Source: Streptomyces sp. PH10-H1 (GTDB taxonomy: Bacteria > Actinomycetota > Actinomycetes > Streptomycetales > Streptomycetaceae). Taken from it: a stretch of 64,000 nt of DNA. The notes below the pieces were generated by a model. That model was not told the origin of the DNA, did not search any database, and worked only from the letters and a program-made list of their open reading frames with translations. Below are positions 29,762 to 38,808 of the stretch, piece by piece. The translations under genes and the position numbers were made by a program. Position 1 is the first letter of the stretch. Every line of letters begins with the position of its first letter. The stretch is taken from assembly GCF_030063355.1 (NCBI RefSeq), contig NZ_JASISZ010000010.1:62001-126000 (forward strand). The letters are read 5' to 3'.

Positions 29762-30578
29762 GGGCGACCACGTAGCGGAAGACGTTCTCCATCCGCACCG
29801 TTCCGTCGGCGCGCCGGTACGGGTGCAGGGCCTCCGCCAGCTCCTTCTCCACCTGCGGCTGGTCGGTGGCCTCCACGGCCGGGTCGAACAGCCCGGTGGA
29901 GATCAGCCCGCGTACCGCGCTGTCCATGTCCGGATAGCCGAAGGGGCAGGCCACCCGGCCCGATCCGTCGGGACGCAGCCCGGCGTCGCGGGCCACCTCC
30001 TCCAGATCGTCACGGCCGCTGAGCCGGCTCCTGACCGCGTGACCGCGCGGTTCCGCCAGCCGCGCCGCAACACACAGCACCCGGGAGGTGGCACACCGCT
30101 CAGAGGGTCCCCAGCCGGCCAGCACCACGGGACTGCCGTGCTCCGTCAGCCGCGCCGCCTCCGTGAGGTCGGGCAGCAGCTCGTCGCAGGGCGACGCCGG
30201 ATCCAGCGCGGTCACCATCGTGAACGGCGCGCCCGCCCGGTCGGCCGTGCGCTCCGGGCCGCCGCACAGTAACTCGATGCGGGCTTCGTGCCGGGCCGGC
30301 GCACCCCACCGCGGTTCGGGGAGCAGCCGCTCCCGGGCCAGCGCGAGCCGCCGTTCATCCGGATCGCAGCCGGTGACGGCCGCGCCGCGGGCCGACGCCA
30401 TCAGGAGCGCGAGCCCGGATCCGCAGCCCAGTCCCAGCAGGCAGGTGCCCGGGCCGACCTCGAGGCGGTCGTACACGGCCTCATAGAGCGGAACGAGCAT
30501 CCGCTCCTGGATCTCCGCCCAGTCCCGCGCCCTGGTATCGGCGCCTGTCCTGGATCCGCGAACGAGCGTGGGTGTCAT
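29754..30578 (-). CDS. SAM-dependent methyltransferase
   Basis: A 274-residue class I methyltransferase-like protein. The glycine-rich SAM motif is GTCLLGLGCGSGLALLMA at residues about 43-60, followed by the acidic motif II VTGCDPDERRLALAR. The C-terminal half (about 140-274) is specific to this family, and its target is unknown. The stop codon lies in the last unit of an 11-bp tandem repeat. It is divergent from proS. Confidence 0.83.
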   Translation of the reverse strand: MTPTLVRGSRTGADTRARDWAEIQERMLVPLYEAVYDRLEVGPGTCLLGLGCGSGLALLMASARGAAVTGCDPDERRLALARERLLPEPRWGAPARHEARIELLCGGPERTADRAGAPFTMVTALDPASPCDELLPDLTEAARLTEHGSPVVLAGWGPSERCATSRVLCVAARLAEPRGHAVRSRLSGRDDLEEVARDAGLRPDGSGRVACPFGYPDMDSAVRGLISTGLFDPAVEATDQPQVEKELAEALHPYRRADGTVRMENVFRYVVARV

Positions 30579-30729
30579 CGAGCCGCCCCAATCAGCCGAG
30601 TCGCCGTCCTCGTGTACCCCCCACTGCTTCGTGCATGCCCCCGAAAGCCAGACAACTCCGGTTTTGGGCTCCCGTCCAGAGGGCCGCCCGATTCACGTCA
30701 GCGGGTCATGTCCCCGTAACATCGGCGGC

Positions 30730-32142
30730 ATGGCAAAGGCTCCCGTTCTCACGCCCCAGGCGGACGACTTCCCCCGCTGGTACCAGGACCTGATCAACAA
30801 GGCCGAACTGGCCGACAACGGCCCGGTACGCGGCACCATGGTGATCCGTCCGTACGGGTACTCCCTCTGGGAGCGGATGCAGCAGGAGGTCGACGCCCGC
30901 ATCAAGGACGCGGGCGCCCAGAACGCCTACTTCCCGCTCTTCATCCCGCAGTCGTACCTGACGAGGGAAGCCGAGCACGTGGAGGGCTTCGCCCCCGAGC
31001 TCGCGGTCGTCACCCACGGCGGCGGCAAGGAGCTGGACGAGCCGATCGTCGTCCGCCCGACCTCCGAGACGATCGTCAACGAGTACTTCTCCAAGTGGGT
31101 GCAGAGCTACCGCGACCTGCCGCTGCTGATCAACCAGTGGGCGAACGTCGTCCGCTGGGAGATGCGCCCGCGGATCTTCCTGCGCACCACCGAGTTCCTC
31201 TGGCAGGAGGGCCACACCGCGCACGCCACCTACGAGGACGCGCGCGCCTACGCCGCGCGCATTCACCAGGATGTGTACGCCGACTTCATGGTGAACGTGC
31301 TGGGCATCGATGTGGTGCTCGGCCGCAAGACCGCCAGGGAGCGCTTCGCCGGCGCGATCAACACCCTCACCCTCGAGGGCATGATGGGCGACGGCAAGGC
31401 CCTGCAGATGGGCACCAGTCACGAGCTGGGCACGAACTTCTCCAAGGCGTTCAACACCTCGTACCTCTCGACCGAGGGTAAGCAGGAGCTGGTCTGGCAG
31501 ACCTCATGGGGCGTCTCGACCCGTATGGTCGGCGGCCTGATCATGTCCCACGGCGACGACAACGGCCTGCGCGTCCCGCCGCGCCTGGCGCCGGTGCAGG
31601 TAGCGGTTCTGGCCATCAAGGGCGACGACACGGTCATCGCCAAGGTGCACGAGATCGGCGCCCGCCTCAAGGCGGCCGGCATCCGTGTCCAGGTGGACGC
31701 CCGTACCGACACCCCGTTCGGCCGCCGGGCCGTGGACTGGGAGCTCAAGGGCGTTCCGGTCCGCGTCGAGATCGGTCCGCGCGACCTCGAGAACGGCACC
31801 GCGATGCTGGCCCGCCGCATCCCGGGCGGCAAGGAGCCGGTGGCCCTCGAAGCGCTGGAGGCCCTGCTGCCCGCGATCCTCGAAGAGGACCAGGCGCAGC
31901 TGCTGCGGGAGACGCGGGAACGCCGCGAGTCCCGCACCGTCGACGTGGCCACCATCGAGGAGGCGGCCGAGGCCGCCGCCACCGGCTGGGCGCGTATTCC
32001 GTGGGCCGACCTGGGTCCGGAGGGCGAAGCCAAGCTGGCCGAGCAGAGCGTTTCGGTGCGCTGCCTGATCGCTCCGGACGGCTCGGTCCCGGACACGGAC
32101 GACGCCCCGGGCACGATCGCGATCGTCGCTCGCGCGTACTGA
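30730..32142 (+). CDS. proS: Prolyl-tRNA synthetase, archaeal/eukaryal-like (type 3)
   Basis: Class II synthetase of 470 aa charging tRNA-Pro. It has the motif 2 region RWEMRPRIFLRTTEF, motif 3 around GDDNGLRVPPRLAP, the proline-binding RPTSET, and the HxxxT-type TSHELG. The short length and absence of the roughly 180-residue editing insertion mark it as the archaeal/eukaryal-like ProRS. This class occurs in a minority of bacteria including actinobacteria. The anticodon-binding domain (about 285-390) and a C-terminal zinc-like domain ending in Tyr follow. ATG 30730 is preceded by a weak RBS. It ends in a hairpin at 32141. Confidence 0.95.
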   Translation: MAKAPVLTPQADDFPRWYQDLINKAELADNGPVRGTMVIRPYGYSLWERMQQEVDARIKDAGAQNAYFPLFIPQSYLTREAEHVEGFAPELAVVTHGGGKELDEPIVVRPTSETIVNEYFSKWVQSYRDLPLLINQWANVVRWEMRPRIFLRTTEFLWQEGHTAHATYEDARAYAARIHQDVYADFMVNVLGIDVVLGRKTARERFAGAINTLTLEGMMGDGKALQMGTSHELGTNFSKAFNTSYLSTEGKQELVWQTSWGVSTRMVGGLIMSHGDDNGLRVPPRLAPVQVAVLAIKGDDTVIAKVHEIGARLKAAGIRVQVDARTDTPFGRRAVDWELKGVPVRVEIGPRDLENGTAMLARRIPGGKEPVALEALEALLPAILEEDQAQLLRETRERRESRTVDVATIEEAAEAAATGWARIPWADLGPEGEAKLAEQSVSVRCLIAPDGSVPDTDDAPGTIAIVARAY

Positions 32143-32168
32143 CCGGTCGGCGGCGTCACCGACCGGTC
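32141..32168 (+). terminator. Hairpin after proS
   Basis: GACCGGTCGG (32141-32150) pairs perfectly with CCGACCGGTC (32159-32168) around an 8-nt loop. It begins within the proS stop codon. Confidence 0.65.
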
Positions 32169-32374
32169 GGTCGGGGTCGCTGACGGTCACTGGCCGGAAA
32201 CAGCCGTACGTATTCGGAAGTACGTCCTGGAATGCATGCCAGTGCGTGGGTTCTCCACTATTCTCCGCACCCGCCCTGCGCCGGACGTATCCCTCCGGAA
32301 CTGACCGATGAGTGCAAATTATTTGGGGTGGCCCGGAATCGGAACACTGGGCCACCCCGGCTCGTTGTTACGGC

Positions 32375-32971
32375 GTGAGCACGACACCACCAGTTCTCGC
32401 CGCCGAACTGGCAGTCGCGTGGGCCGACATTCAACGGCACCACCCCGAACTGCCGGATCTGGCCGCGCCAGAGTCCCTTATCGGAGAGTCCTCGTCCGCT
32501 TGCGGGACCGAGCTCTCCTTCGAAAGGCTGCTCCACGAGGCCGTGCACGGAGTCGCCGCAGCACGCGGTGTCCGTGACACGTCGCGGGCCGGCCGCTACC
32601 ACAACCGCCGTTTCCTGGCGATCGCCGACGAGCTAGGGCTCGACCATGCAGAGGAGCCGCATCCCAGCAGTGGCTTCTCGCTGGTCGGACTCCGTCCCGA
32701 CACGAAGAAGCGATACCGGTCCACCATCGACCGGCTGCACCGGGCCCTCAAGGCCCACACCGTCGCCACCACCGCGGACACCGCGCGCAGTTTCCGCGGC
32801 CCGGCCGCCCGGCACGGCTCGTCCGGTGGCGGAGTACGCGTCAAGGCGGTGTGCGACTGCGGGCGCAATGTCCGCGTCGTGCCGTCCGTCCTCGCTCAGG
32901 CACCGATCATGTGCGGCGCCTGCGGGCAGGCTTTCCGCATCCCGGAGGTCGTGGGCGCCGGCGTCGGGTGA
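32375..32971 (+). CDS. SprT-like putative metallopeptidase with zinc ribbon
   Basis: A 198-residue protein with a zinc-peptidase-like HEAVH motif in LLHEAVHGVAAARGV, followed by YHNRRFLAIADELGL. The latter resembles the SprT-like pattern in which a third His downstream completes the metal site. Two Cys pairs (CDCG and CGACG) near the C-terminus form a zinc ribbon, also typical of SprT-like proteins. SprT/Spartan relatives act on DNA-protein crosslinks; that role here is inference. GTG 32375 is chosen as the start; the frame is open upstream to 32312. Confidence 0.75.
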   Translation: MSTTPPVLAAELAVAWADIQRHHPELPDLAAPESLIGESSSACGTELSFERLLHEAVHGVAAARGVRDTSRAGRYHNRRFLAIADELGLDHAEEPHPSSGFSLVGLRPDTKKRYRSTIDRLHRALKAHTVATTADTARSFRGPAARHGSSGGGVRVKAVCDCGRNVRVVPSVLAQAPIMCGACGQAFRIPEVVGAGVG

Positions 32972-33166
32972 GGTGAGCGGAGGCCGACGGGACGCCCGGA
33001 TTAGCCGGGCGTGTCACCGTGTGGCAGAATGGCCAGCTGAGAACTCGACAGCCGTGCAGGAACCCTCTCTCCTTCGGCTGACGCGTCCGTCGGGCGCACG
33101 AATCCCACAACCCCACGTGGGTGTCCGCTGTGCCCAACCTCGTCAACACCAGGAGAACCCACTCCC

Positions 33167-33616
33167 GTGGCAGTCAAGATCAAGCTGAAGCGTCTGGGCA
33201 AGATCCGTTCGCCTCACTACCGCATCGTCATCGCCGACTCCCGTACCCGCCGTGACGGCCGGGCCATCGAAGAGATCGGCCTGTACCACCCGGTGCAGAA
33301 CCCGTCGCGCATCGAGGTCGACACCGAGCGTGTCCAGTACTGGCTGAGTGTCGGAGCGCAGCCGACCGAGCCCGTGATGGCCATCCTCAAGGTCACCGGC
33401 GACTGGCAGAAGTTCAAGGGCCTGCCGGCCCCGGCTCCGATGCTCGTCGCCGAGCCGAAGGCCGACAAGCGCATCCTCTTCGAGGCCGCTGCCAAGGACG
33501 CCGGCAACGAGCCGAAGGGTGAGGCAATCACCCCGAAGGCGAAGAAGGCCGAGAAGAAGGCCGATGACGCTGTCGAGGCCGCAGTTGAGGCCCCGGCCGA
33601 GTCCACCGAGGCCTGA
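33167..33616 (+). CDS. rpsP: 30S ribosomal protein S16
   Basis: Small-subunit protein of 149 aa. The first 80 residues are the conserved S16 fold ([34 protein letters not shown]). The C-terminal half is an Ala/Lys/Glu-rich extension characteristic of actinobacteria. GTG 33167 follows AGGAGAA. It is first in the operon rpsP-khpA-rimM-trmD-rplS, with a 195-bp leader region after the SprT-like gene. Confidence 0.97.
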   Translation: MAVKIKLKRLGKIRSPHYRIVIADSRTRRDGRAIEEIGLYHPVQNPSRIEVDTERVQYWLSVGAQPTEPVMAILKVTGDWQKFKGLPAPAPMLVAEPKADKRILFEAAAKDAGNEPKGEAITPKAKKAEKKADDAVEAAVEAPAESTEA

Positions 33617-33618
33617 GC

Positions 33619-33858
33619 ATGCTCGAGGAGGCTCTCGAGCACCTCGTGAAGGGCATCGTCGACAATCCCGATGATGTGCAGGTGTCCGCGAAGACCCTGC
33701 GCCGCGGGAGCGTCCTCGAAGTCCGGGTACACCCGGACGACCTCGGCAAGGTGATCGGCCGCAACGGCCGCACCGCACGCGCTTTGCGCACTGTCGTGGG
33801 CGCCCTCGGCGGCCGTGGCATCCGCGTCGACCTCGTCGACGTGGATCAGGTCCGCTGA
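33619..33858 (+). CDS. khpA: KH-domain RNA-binding protein KhpA
   Basis: A 79-residue single KH-domain protein with the GxxG loop in VIGRNGRTARALRTVV. KhpA proteins bind RNA, often with KhpB/Jag, and are encoded between rpsP and rimM in many Gram-positives. The start ATG 33619 is 2 nt after the rpsP stop. Confidence 0.94.
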   Translation: MLEEALEHLVKGIVDNPDDVQVSAKTLRRGSVLEVRVHPDDLGKVIGRNGRTARALRTVVGALGGRGIRVDLVDVDQVR

Positions 33859-33930
33859 GACCAATGCAGTACCGGCACGGGCCGGGGGCGGCGATTGCCG
33901 GCCCCGGCCCGTTGTCGCGTTCCGGAGCGG

Positions 33931-34000
33931 TCCGGAAGAGCTGGTTCGCAGGGGCCGGTCCGGAAGGGCCGTTTCCGAAGAGCTGGTTCCGAAGAGCTGA
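33931..34000 (+). repeat. 14-bp repeats upstream of rimM
   Basis: TTCCGAAGAGCTGG (33973-33986) and TTCCGAAGAGCTGA (33987-34000) are tandem, and a further related copy, TCCGGAAGAGCTGGTTC, lies at 33931-33947. They occupy the non-coding gap between khpA and rimM inside the ribosomal operon. Confidence 0.7.
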
Positions 34001-34036
34001 TGAAGCAGAAGAATGTCTGAGCGAAGGGCAAGCAGA

Positions 34037-34600
34037 GTGCAGCTGGTAGTCGGCCGGATCGGGCGTGCCCACGGCATCAAGGGCGAAGTCACCATCGAGG
34101 TGCGCACCGACGAACCGGAACTGCGGCTCGGACCGGGCGCGGTGCTCGCCACGGATCCGGCCACGGCCGGTCCGCTGACCATCGAGTCCGGCAAGGTGCA
34201 CAGCGGCCGTCTGCTGCTGCGCTTCGAAGGCGTGCGGGACCGTACCGGCGCCGAGGCGCTGCGCAATGTCCTGCTGATCGCCGAGGTGGACCCGGCGGAA
34301 CTGCCCGAGGAACCCGACGAGTACTACGACCACCAGCTGGTCGACCTCGACGTGGTGACCGTGGACGGTACCGAGGTCGGCCGGATCCTGGAGATCTCGC
34401 ATCTGCCCGGGCAGGACCTGCTGATCGTCAGCCGCCCGGACGGCACCGAGGTGATGATCCCGTTCGTCAGCGAGATCGTCCCGGAGATCGATCTGGAGCT
34501 GCAGCGGGCCGTGATCGACCCGCCGCCCGGGCTGCTCAACGACGCCGAGGCCGTGATCGTGAGCACCCGGGACAGCGACGGCGCCGACGGCACCGCCTGA
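34037..34600 (+). CDS. rimM: 16S rRNA processing protein RimM
   Basis: Ribosome maturation factor for the 30S head, 187 aa. It has an N-terminal RimM domain ([20 protein letters not shown]) and a C-terminal PRC-barrel ([36 protein letters not shown]). GTG 34037 follows GAAGGG by 8 nt and gives the homologue-like QLVVGRIG start; ATG 34013 would add eight residues. The stop overlaps trmD by one base (TGATG). Confidence 0.94.
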   Translation: MQLVVGRIGRAHGIKGEVTIEVRTDEPELRLGPGAVLATDPATAGPLTIESGKVHSGRLLLRFEGVRDRTGAEALRNVLLIAEVDPAELPEEPDEYYDHQLVDLDVVTVDGTEVGRILEISHLPGQDLLIVSRPDGTEVMIPFVSEIVPEIDLELQRAVIDPPPGLLNDAEAVIVSTRDSDGADGTA

Positions 34601-35409
34601 TGCGTATCGACGTCGTCACGATCTTCCCGGAGTACCTGGAACCGCTGAACGTGTCGCTGGTCGGCAAGGCGCGGGCCCGCGGGCAGCTCGATGTGCGCAT
34701 CCACAATCTGCGCGACTGGACCCACGACCGGCACAACACGGTGGACGACAGCCCGTTCGGCGGCGGCCCCGGCATGGTGATGAAGCCCGAGCCGTGGGGC
34801 GAGGCGCTCGATTCGGTGCTGGAGTCGGGGGAGGGGCGGCCGGTGCTGGTCGTCCCGACGCCCAGCGGCCTGCCGTTCACCCAGGAGCTGGCGGTCGAGC
34901 TGTCCGAGAAGCCGTGGCTGGTGTTCACGCCCGCGCGTTACGAGGGCATCGACCGCCGGGTGATCGAGGAGTACGGCGACCGGCTCGACGTCCGTGAGGT
35001 CTCCATCGGCGACTATGTGCTGGCCGGCGGCGAGGCCCCGGTCCTGGTGATCGTCGAGGCGGTGGCCCGGCTGCTGCCCGGCGTGCTGGGCAACGCGGAA
35101 TCGCACCGCGACGACTCCTTCGCGCCCGGCGCGATGGCCGACCTCCTGGAGGGGCCGGTCTACACGAAGCCGCCCGTATGGCGGGGGCGCGAGGTCCCCG
35201 AGGTGCTGCTGAGCGGGCACCACGGGAAGGTCGCCCGCTGGCGCCGGGACGAGGCGTTCCGGCGCACCACCGCCAACCGGCCGGATCTGATCGAGCGCTG
35301 CGACCCCGCCGCCCTGGACAAGCACGACCGGAAACTGCTGGCGGAGCTGGGCTGGGAGGAGCGGGCGGACGGCCGATTTGGGCGCTCGGCGTCCGCCGTG
35401 GAAGAATAG
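34600..35409 (+). CDS. trmD: tRNA (guanine(37)-N1)-methyltransferase
   Basis: SPOUT-class methyltransferase of 269 aa that makes m1G37 to prevent frameshifting. It shows the knotted SAM site (LVFTPARYEGIDRRV, SIGDYVLAGGEAPVLV) and the catalytic region DSPFGGGPGMVMKPEP. It overlaps rimM by one base and is followed by a 135-bp gap before rplS. Confidence 0.97.
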   Translation: MRIDVVTIFPEYLEPLNVSLVGKARARGQLDVRIHNLRDWTHDRHNTVDDSPFGGGPGMVMKPEPWGEALDSVLESGEGRPVLVVPTPSGLPFTQELAVELSEKPWLVFTPARYEGIDRRVIEEYGDRLDVREVSIGDYVLAGGEAPVLVIVEAVARLLPGVLGNAESHRDDSFAPGAMADLLEGPVYTKPPVWRGREVPEVLLSGHHGKVARWRRDEAFRRTTANRPDLIERCDPAALDKHDRKLLAELGWEERADGRFGRSASAVEE

Positions 35410-35544
35410 GCAGCTGCTGTACGTCCGGCGCGCGCCCCTGCCACAGGGGGACCGACGTTCGCCCGATGGAGCGGCATCCCGAATCATCATCACGACAGTT
35501 CCGCCGATGACCTGTGGCATGGGCGAAGGAAGCAGAAGATCTCC

Positions 35545-35892
35545 ATGCATATTCTCGACTCCGTCGACAACGCTTCGAAGCGTGACGACGTCCCGGCGTT
35601 CCGCCCCGGCGACACGATCAACGTCCACGTGCGTGTCATCGAAGGCACCCGCTCGCGTGTGCAGCAGTTCAAGGGCGTTGTCGTCCGTCGCCAGGGTGCC
35701 GGCGTCCGCGAGACCTTCACGGTCCGCAAGGTCAGCTTCAGCGTCGGCGTCGAGCGTACCTTCCCGGTGCACAGCCCGATCTTCGAGAAGATCGAGATCG
35801 TGACCCGCGGTGACGTCCGTCGCGCCAAGCTGTACTACCTCCGTGAGCTGCGCGGCAAGGCCGCGAAGATCAAGGAGAAGCGCGACAACTGA
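35545..35892 (+). CDS. rplS: 50S ribosomal protein L19
   Basis: A 115-residue ribosomal protein at the 30S-50S interface. It has the conserved [30 protein letters not shown] and the C-terminal [25 protein letters not shown] lies about 15 nt before ATG 35545. The 135-nt leader contains a short CCCCTG/CAGGGG hairpin near 35437 that could be an attenuator or L19 feedback site, though this is only a suggestion. Confidence 0.97.
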   Translation: MHILDSVDNASKRDDVPAFRPGDTINVHVRVIEGTRSRVQQFKGVVVRRQGAGVRETFTVRKVSFSVGVERTFPVHSPIFEKIEIVTRGDVRRAKLYYLRELRGKAAKIKEKRDN

Positions 35893-35958
35893 GCCCATCG
35901 CACTCGGCCGGCCCTTGGGCGGGGCGAGGAACGGATGGCCGTATAGGCTCTCCGCTCG

Positions 35959-36690
35959 ATGGACACGGACGCAGGACTTTCGGAGCGCGATCGCGCTTCC
36001 ACTGCAGAACAGCAGGGGGAGCAGCGGTCGCGCTTCGCTGTGTCCTGGCGGCCGGTGTTCCCTGGGCCCGCTTCGCGCTGGTGCTCGTGCTGGGTTTCGC
36101 GCTGGTGGCGGACGGCGCTGCCGGCCGTCGCGGGCGTGGCCGCCCTGTTCCTGGTGAACGCCTTTCTGCTGCAGCCCTTCCTCGTCCCGAGCGGGTCGAT
36201 GGAGGACACCTTGCGGATCGGGGACCGGGTGCTGGTGAACAAGCTGGCGTACCGTTTCGGCCGGGTGCCGGAGCGCGGGGACGTCATCGTGTTCGACGGC
36301 GACGGCTCGTTCACCAGGACCGGTGGGACCGACTATGTGAAGCGGGTGATCGGCGTCGGCGGGGACCGGGTCACCTGTTGCGATCCGCTGGGCAGGCTCA
36401 TGGTCAACGGCCATCCGCTGGACGAGGACTTTCTGTATCCGGGCGATACACCGTCCCGGGTACCGTTCGACATCCAAGTGCCGTCAGGGAGGCTGTGGGT
36501 GATGGGTGACCACCGTGACGACTCCCGCGACTCCCGTGACCATCTCGGCGAGCCCGGCGGCGGCACCGTCCCGCTGGACAAGGTGATTGGCCGGGCCGAC
36601 TGGATCGCCTGGCCGCTGGGCCGCTTGTGCTCCCTGGACCGGCCGGCCGCCTTCGACGCCCTACCCGGACCGGGTCGCGGGCATGGGTAA
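35959..36690 (+). CDS. lepB: Type I signal peptidase, first of four
   Basis: A membrane serine protease that cleaves Sec/Tat signal peptides, 243 aa. A single TM (about 52-71) is followed by the catalytic Ser80 in PSGSMEDTL and Lys128 in DYVKRVIGVGGD. The conserved GDHRDDSRDSR box is near the C-terminus. It corresponds in order to SipW of S. coelicolor. There is no C-terminal TM. It overlaps the next signal peptidase by 8 bp (ATGGGTAA). Confidence 0.94.
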   Translation: MDTDAGLSERDRASTAEQQGEQRSRFAVSWRPVFPGPASRWCSCWVSRWWRTALPAVAGVAALFLVNAFLLQPFLVPSGSMEDTLRIGDRVLVNKLAYRFGRVPERGDVIVFDGDGSFTRTGGTDYVKRVIGVGGDRVTCCDPLGRLMVNGHPLDEDFLYPGDTPSRVPFDIQVPSGRLWVMGDHRDDSRDSRDHLGEPGGGTVPLDKVIGRADWIAWPLGRLCSLDRPAAFDALPGPGRGHG

Positions 36691-37906
36691 CCGCGGCAAG
36701 CCCCGTTACGGGCACCACCGTCCGGCGGCGGGTGTTGATGCGGGCGCGAGCACAGGTACGGCTCCGGGTCCGGGTTCGGTTTCGGGCACGAGGGCTGGGC
36801 ACGGCCCGGCCGAGGGTTACGGGTACGGGACGGCGGACGGTTCCGCGCAGGGCCCGGCCGGGGGTTCCGGGCACGGCCCGGCCGGCGGCTCAGCACCGCG
36901 CACCGGTGGCAGCCGGGCGGACCGCCGGAAGCTGGCCCGCAAGGTCAAGCGCAAGCGGCGCCGGTCGGCGGCGCGGGAGGTGCCGCTCCTCCTGGTCGTG
37001 GCGCTGTTGATCGCCCTGGTGCTCAAGACGTTCCTGCTGCAGGCGTTCGTCATCCCGTCCGGCTCGATGGAGCAGACGATCAGGATCGGCGACCGGGTGC
37101 TGGTCGACAAATTGACTCCGTGGTTCGGCTCCCAGCCGCAGCGCGGCGATGTCGTGGTCTTCAAGGACCCGGGCGGCTGGCTGGCGAACGAGCCCAAGCC
37201 GAAGCCCGATCCGGTCGTCGTCAAGCAGGTGAAGGAGTTCTTCACCTTCATCGGGCTGTTGCCGGCCTCGGGTGAACAGGACCTGATCAAGCGGGTGATC
37301 GCGGTCGGCGGCGACACCGTGAAGTGCTGTGACAGGGACGGCCGGATCACCGTCAACGGCACCCCGCTGATCGAGCCCTACCTCAATCCGGGGAATCCGC
37401 CCTCGCAGCTGAAGTTCACGGTGACCGTGCCCGCCGGGCGGGTTTGGGTGATGGGCGACCACCGGTCCGATTCCGCCGACTCCCGCTACCACATGGACCA
37501 GCCGGGCCAGGGCACGGTGCCCCTGGATCTGGTGGTGGGCCGGGCGTTCGTCATCGCCTGGCCGCTGGGCCACTGGCGGAAACTGGAAGAGCCGGGCACG
37601 TATGCCTCGGTGCCCGACGCGCATGTTGCGGGCACGAACGCACTCGGCCTGCCCGCTAAGGTGGGCACGGCCAACAATGGGCAAGGAACGAACCACCCCC
37701 CGACTCCTGCGGAACTCCCGCTCGTTATGGGAGTGGTGGGCCTGCGTCAGTCATGGCGCGGGCGGCAGCGTGGAATGAGGAGTGAACGTGGGGGACCTGG
37801 CGGTCGGCGCACGATCCGGATCCGGCGAGCCCGAGGACGGGGACGCCCCGGTGGGCTCTGTCCAGCAGACGGTGGGCGGCGGCCCGGCCCCCGAACCGGG
37901 GCATGA
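36683..37906 (+). CDS. lepB: Type I signal peptidase, second of four, long N- and C-terminal extensions
   Basis: A 407-residue signal peptidase. The N-terminal 95 residues are a Gly/Ala/Pro-rich cytoplasmic region with HGPA(E/G)G-type repeats, then a basic stretch and a TM (about 100-118). Ser128 in PSGSMEQT and Lys in DLIKRVIAVGGD are the dyad; the GDHRSDSADSR box follows. The last 110 residues are Pro/Arg-rich and unlike a signal peptidase. They overlap the following gene by 119 bp, an unusual arrangement that may reflect readthrough of a lost stop or true overlapping coding. It corresponds in order to SipX. Confidence 0.88.
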   Translation: MGNRGKPRYGHHRPAAGVDAGASTGTAPGPGSVSGTRAGHGPAEGYGYGTADGSAQGPAGGSGHGPAGGSAPRTGGSRADRRKLARKVKRKRRRSAAREVPLLLVVALLIALVLKTFLLQAFVIPSGSMEQTIRIGDRVLVDKLTPWFGSQPQRGDVVVFKDPGGWLANEPKPKPDPVVVKQVKEFFTFIGLLPASGEQDLIKRVIAVGGDTVKCCDRDGRITVNGTPLIEPYLNPGNPPSQLKFTVTVPAGRVWVMGDHRSDSADSRYHMDQPGQGTVPLDLVVGRAFVIAWPLGHWRKLEEPGTYASVPDAHVAGTNALGLPAKVGTANNGQGTNHPPTPAELPLVMGVVGLRQSWRGRQRGMRSERGGPGGRRTIRIRRARGRGRPGGLCPADGGRRPGPRTGA

Positions 37907-38774
37907 GCACGGGCAGCCGCCCCAGGCGGAGGCCGGTGGCGCCGGCGATGGCGGAGACGCGGCGGACAGCGGTAGTCCCGGCAGGCCCGGCCGGCCGGAG
38001 CGGAAGCAGCGGTCGTTCTGGAAGGAACTGCCCCTGCTCATCGGCATCGCCCTGGTACTGGCGCTGCTGATCAAGACGTTCTTCGTGCAGGCGTTCTCCA
38101 TCCCCTCGGACTCGATGCAGAACACCCTCCAGCAGGGCGACCGGGTACTGGTGGACAAGCTGACCCCGTGGTTCGGCTCCACGCCCGACCGCGGCGAGGT
38201 TGTCGTCTTCCACGACCCGGGCGGCTGGCTGCCGGAGAACCCGCCGCCCAAGGGCAACGCGGTGTCCAGGGCGCTGCAGCAGGCCCTCAGCTTCATCGGT
38301 CTGATGCCCTCCGCCCAGGAGAAGGACCTGATCAAGCGGGTCATCGGCATCGGCGGGGACACCGTCGAGTGCAATGGCACCGGCCCGCTGAAGGTGAACG
38401 GCAAGGCACTCGTCGAGCCGTATGTCTTCCAGGACAACACTCCGTGCACCATGGAGAAGCCGTTCAAGGTCACGGTGCCCAAGGACCGCATCTGGGTGAT
38501 GGGCGACCACCGCCAGAACTCGCTGGACTCCCGTTACCACATGGACCAGCCGGGCAATGGGTTCGTCCCGGTCGACGATGTGGTCGGCCGCGCCTTCGTG
38601 AAGGCCTGGCCCATCAACCGCTGGGGCATGCTGCCCATCCCCGACACCTTCGACCAGCCGGGGATCAACGCGGCCGGTGCGGCGCTGCCGGCCGCCGCCG
38701 GGCTGGTGGGCGCGCTTCCGCTGGTGCTGATGCGCCGGCGCCGGCTGACGCGAAAGGGTGCCGAGGACTGCTGA
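37788..38774 (+). CDS. lepB: Type I signal peptidase, third of four
   Basis: A 328-residue signal peptidase starting at GTG 37788, 5 nt after GAGGAG. It has an acidic, Gly-rich cytoplasmic leader (about 75 aa), a TM (81-99) and the nucleophile Ser109 in IPSDSMQNT (SDSM instead of the common SGSM). The general-base Lys lies in DLIKRVIGIGGD, and the GDHRQNSLDSR box follows. A second TM near the C-terminus (about 292-312) is followed by basic residues, so both ends are inside. It corresponds in order to SipY. Confidence 0.93.
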   Translation: MGDLAVGARSGSGEPEDGDAPVGSVQQTVGGGPAPEPGHEHGQPPQAEAGGAGDGGDAADSGSPGRPGRPERKQRSFWKELPLLIGIALVLALLIKTFFVQAFSIPSDSMQNTLQQGDRVLVDKLTPWFGSTPDRGEVVVFHDPGGWLPENPPPKGNAVSRALQQALSFIGLMPSAQEKDLIKRVIGIGGDTVECNGTGPLKVNGKALVEPYVFQDNTPCTMEKPFKVTVPKDRIWVMGDHRQNSLDSRYHMDQPGNGFVPVDDVVGRAFVKAWPINRWGMLPIPDTFDQPGINAAGAALPAAAGLVGALPLVLMRRRRLTRKGAEDC

Positions 38775-38808
38775 CCTCGGCACGTACTGCCGGGTAAGGT
38801 GCGGATCC

